The position numbers and the translations under genes were made by a program. Positions 62,051 to 64,000 of a stretch of DNA of 64,000 bases are shown here, piece after piece. Below the pieces are notes generated by a model. That model was not told where the DNA came from. It was given only the letters and a program-made list of their open reading frames with translations, and searched no databases. Positions within the stretch are counted from its first letter, which is position 1; each line of letters begins with the position of its first letter. Source of the DNA: Chitinophagaceae bacterium (GTDB taxonomy: Bacteria; Bacteroidota; Bacteroidia; Chitinophagales; Chitinophagaceae); NCBI GenBank assembly GCA_024508725.1, contig JANINS010000004.1, positions 1-64,000 of the forward strand. The letters run 5' to 3'.

Positions 62051-63067
62051 ATGCGTGTACGATTATTAATATTTTTTCTTGTATGTGGTGTCTCTGCTGC
62101 AGCTCAGGATCTTAATTTCAGCCAGTTTCATGAACTTCCACTGCTTCGTAACCCGGCATTGGCAGGTATATATACGGGAGATTTTCGTGCTGCCAGTGCT
62201 TTTCGTAGTCAATGGGGTAGTGTTACTGTTCCATATACATCACAGGCATTGAGTGTTGAAATGAAGACAGGTATTTCTGAAACTTCCAATGATTTTTTCT
62301 CTGCCGGTATCCAGTTTACACGTGATAAGTCTGGTGATTCAAAATTTGGTAAAATACAAATACTCCCGATGCTGGCCTTTCATAAAAGCCTTGGAGGTGA
62401 AAGGGATTCTTATTTAACGCTTGCATTTATGGGAGGCATCGTTCAACAAAGATTTGATCCTTCACAATTACGATTCGATGATGAATTCCAGAATGGAGTG
62501 TACACTCCAAATACTACCAGCCAGGTATTTACCAGAACCCATTTGAATTATATTGATGCTGCCGTTGGTTTATCTTTTTCGAGTGAGACAGGCGAAGGTA
62601 TCAAGTATTACCTTGGTGGAGCCTTGTTCCATTTTACCAAACCCAAAGTGGCGTTTTATCAAAAAGATGAGATCGTACTCAATCAAAAATGGATCGTAAA
62701 CGGAGGTTTTGCACTTCCCATCAGTGAGTCAGAGAACTTTATAATGTATATCGATTATTTTAAACAGGGCCGTTATTCTCAAGGCCAGGGAGGGATGCTG
62801 TACAAAAATGAATTATGGAGTGATGGAGAAACGAATGGTGTTGCATTAACCGGCGGAGCATTGATCCGTTGGAATGATGCAGTAATACCTGTGGTACGAT
62901 TAGATTATAATAAGATAGGAGTAGGGCTTTCTTACGATGCCAATTTTTCAAAACTGAAAGTAGCCTCACAGGCCAGGGGCGGTTTTGAATTAACACTGTC
63001 ATATAAAAGCGCTTTAAATATCCGAAACAGTTCGTTGCAGAAAATGAAATGCCCGGTAGGTTTTTGA
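62051..63067 (+). CDS. PorP/SprF family type IX secretion outer membrane protein
   Basis: About 338 residues from the Met at 62051 (MRVRLLIFFLVCG..AAAQ), the start with a clear leader; 62021 is an in-frame alternative that overlaps the adhesin stop. PorP/SprF traits: DLNFSQFHELPLLRNPALAGIYTGDFRA near the N-terminus, then a barrel ending in RGGFELTLSYK. In Flavobacterium johnsoniae SprF is needed for surface delivery of SprB, and type B CTD proteins are commonly paired with such partners. Here it lies 10 bases after a CHU_C adhesin, so it is likely dedicated to it. Confidence 0.93.
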   Translation: MRVRLLIFFLVCGVSAAAQDLNFSQFHELPLLRNPALAGIYTGDFRAASAFRSQWGSVTVPYTSQALSVEMKTGISETSNDFFSAGIQFTRDKSGDSKFGKIQILPMLAFHKSLGGERDSYLTLAFMGGIVQQRFDPSQLRFDDEFQNGVYTPNTTSQVFTRTHLNYIDAAVGLSFSSETGEGIKYYLGGALFHFTKPKVAFYQKDEIVLNQKWIVNGGFALPISESENFIMYIDYFKQGRYSQGQGGMLYKNELWSDGETNGVALTGGALIRWNDAVIPVVRLDYNKIGVGLSYDANFSKLKVASQARGGFELTLSYKSALNIRNSSLQKMKCPVGF

Positions 63068-63349
63068 TTTATATATTTTTCTTTGCGATATGATAATCAT
63101 GATGGCATTTATCATATCATATACCGGTGAAGGAGTTTCTGATGCATTGCACAACCCTGTGAAGGATATTATTTTCTCCTGAACTAGTTTATGCTATTTG
63201 AGTCTCATTTGTATCAGGTATGTTTCCAGAACAATATACATCTGGATTTTTTCCTTAATTCAAATATTCAGAATACCTATTCTAAGGTATGGAAGCGTAG
63301 TCTCTAGCGGCTATTTTTACTGCTTTTCCGGATATAATCACTACTCAGA
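63068..63349. other. Intergenic region before final gene, with AT-rich hairpin
   Basis: A gap of 282 bases. GATATGATAA (63087-63096) and TTATCATATC (63109-63118) form a perfect 10-bp stem with a 12-base loop and no T-tract; it may end the adhesin-sprF transcript or be regulatory. Apart from this I see no gene. A 69-codon frame at 63198-63407 overlaps the next gene and looks spurious. Confidence 0.5.
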
Positions 63350-64000
63350 ATGCTACTACTTGCAAAGCCATCCAGGCTGTATATGGTTTTTATTGCCATA
63401 CTCATAACCTTATGTGTAGATGCACAGGTGCGAAACTATACTTTTTCTGCATCAACAGGTGTTGTTCCAACTATGTCGCAGCCCAAGGTCTTGATCAATC
63501 CCGGTGTTGATGATGGCTCTTCCATAGTAACTGCGCTACCATTTGAGTTTTATTTTGGAAATGGGATACAGAAGCAGTTTTCTGTTAACTCAAACGGACT
63601 AATAGGTTTTGGTACTAATCCTGTTTCATCCTTACCAAACAATGGAGGTATCGGTTTTAATACAATTGCACCTTTCTGGGATGATCTTATCACAAATTCG
63701 CAATCAAACGGAACTGGTGTTCAATATGAGGTTTCAGGTGCAACGCCTAACAGGCAATTGGTGATACGATGGACTGCATACAATAATACGGCAGCAGTTA
63801 ACGTACAGTTCTATTGTATAATTGAAGAAACTACTTCCAGGATCAGGTTCATTTATGAAGCAGGCATAGGTGGTTCTGCATTTATCGGAATCAGCTCGAA
63901 CGATTACCTGGCAGTTAATTCTTTATCGAACACTGCAAGCTCTTCTACCTTGCATACTGGTTCATCTTTTCCAACAGGTACAACCGAGTACATATTTACA
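63350..64000 (+). CDS. Secreted T9SS-type surface protein, N-terminal part (3' end cut by window)
   Basis: 217 codons read through to the right edge with no stop. Start at the ATG at 63350 (MLLLAKPSRLY); a Met at 63383 (MVFIAILITLCVDAQ) is a good alternative with a clean leader. The mature part begins VRNYTFSASTGVVPTM, and continues with FEFYFGNGIQKQFSVNSNGLIGFG and TIAPFWDDLI. This beta-sandwich opening is common at the N-terminus of Bacteroidota secreted proteins whose far end carries a T9SS tail and Ig or FN3 repeats. The tail is outside the window, so the export route is inferred. Confidence 0.8.
   Translation, partial: MLLLAKPSRLYMVFIAILITLCVDAQVRNYTFSASTGVVPTMSQPKVLINPGVDDGSSIVTALPFEFYFGNGIQKQFSVNSNGLIGFGTNPVSSLPNNGGIGFNTIAPFWDDLITNSQSNGTGVQYEVSGATPNRQLVIRWTAYNNTAAVNVQFYCIIEETTSRIRFIYEAGIGGSAFIGISSNDYLAVNSLSNTASSSTLHTGSSFPTGTTEYIFT

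Noticed and set aside
63198-63407. 69-codon frame before the last gene
   Set aside because: Overlaps the start of a clear secreted protein in another frame and shows no family features.
1-64000. Mobile elements or horizontal island boundaries
   Set aside because: I saw no transposase, integrase, tRNA or flanking direct repeats; composition looks even across the two loci by eye.

Overview
The window looks like a chromosome segment of a Bacteroidota bacterium, most likely a Chitinophagaceae-type soil or freshwater saprophyte. This rests on two SusC/SusD pairs, type IX secretion sorting domains of both A and B types, a PorP/SprF protein, many periplasmic or lipoprotein glycoside hydrolases, low GC content and few recognisable Shine-Dalgarno sites. 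The family-level call is inference. I saw no rRNA, tRNA, CRISPR array, transposase or phage gene.

Layout. (1) 1-1297: the 3' end of a secreted HYR-domain protein with a type A sorting tail, closed by a terminator shared with the convergent operon. (2) 16261-1391, minus strand: a LacI-family repressor leads a glucuronoxylan operon (GH67, SDR, GH115, esterase-deacetylase fusion, GH43, GH3 with PA14, GH10). (3) 16262-16658: a divergent control region with LacI-type palindromes. (4) 16659-31018, plus strand: SusC, SusD, xylulokinase, xylose isomerase, sugar porter, GH3, mannonate dehydratase, aldose epimerase. (5) 31072-33987: a membrane-spanning regulator with a periplasmic propeller, a Y_Y_Y domain and a cytoplasmic LuxR-type helix-turn-helix. 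(6) 34350-51254, plus strand: a second polysaccharide locus with SusC, SusD, a small lipoprotein, GH30, two GH2, an alginate-lyase-fold lyase (PL38-like), GH88, a fructuronate-reductase-like SDR and a beta-helix protein. (7) 51407-52408: a luciferase-like flavin oxidoreductase. (8) 52702-64000: a giant Ig-repeat adhesin with 19 tandem copies of about 86 residues, its PorP/SprF partner, and the start of another secreted protein cut by the window edge.

How the genes work together. The first locus can take acetylated (methyl)glucuronoxylan to xylose and (methyl)glucuronate: GH10 cuts the backbone, the esterase-deacetylase removes acetyl groups, GH115 and GH67 remove glucuronate, GH43 and GH3 release xylose, SusCD and the porter import, and XylA/XylB feed xylulose 5-phosphate to the pentose phosphate pathway. 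The uronate branch is split: mannonate dehydratase sits in the first locus and the probable fructuronate reductase in the second. Uronate isomerase, KDG kinase and KDPG aldolase are not in the window. The second locus, with a predicted glucuronan-type lyase and unsaturated glucuronyl hydrolase, points to a glucuronic-acid-containing polymer other than plain xylan. The most unusual items are this second locus with its unassigned beta-helix protein, the kinase-free transmembrane regulator, the esterase-deacetylase fusion, a sugar porter with two apparent extra membrane segments, and the three-unit higher-order pattern in the giant adhesin.
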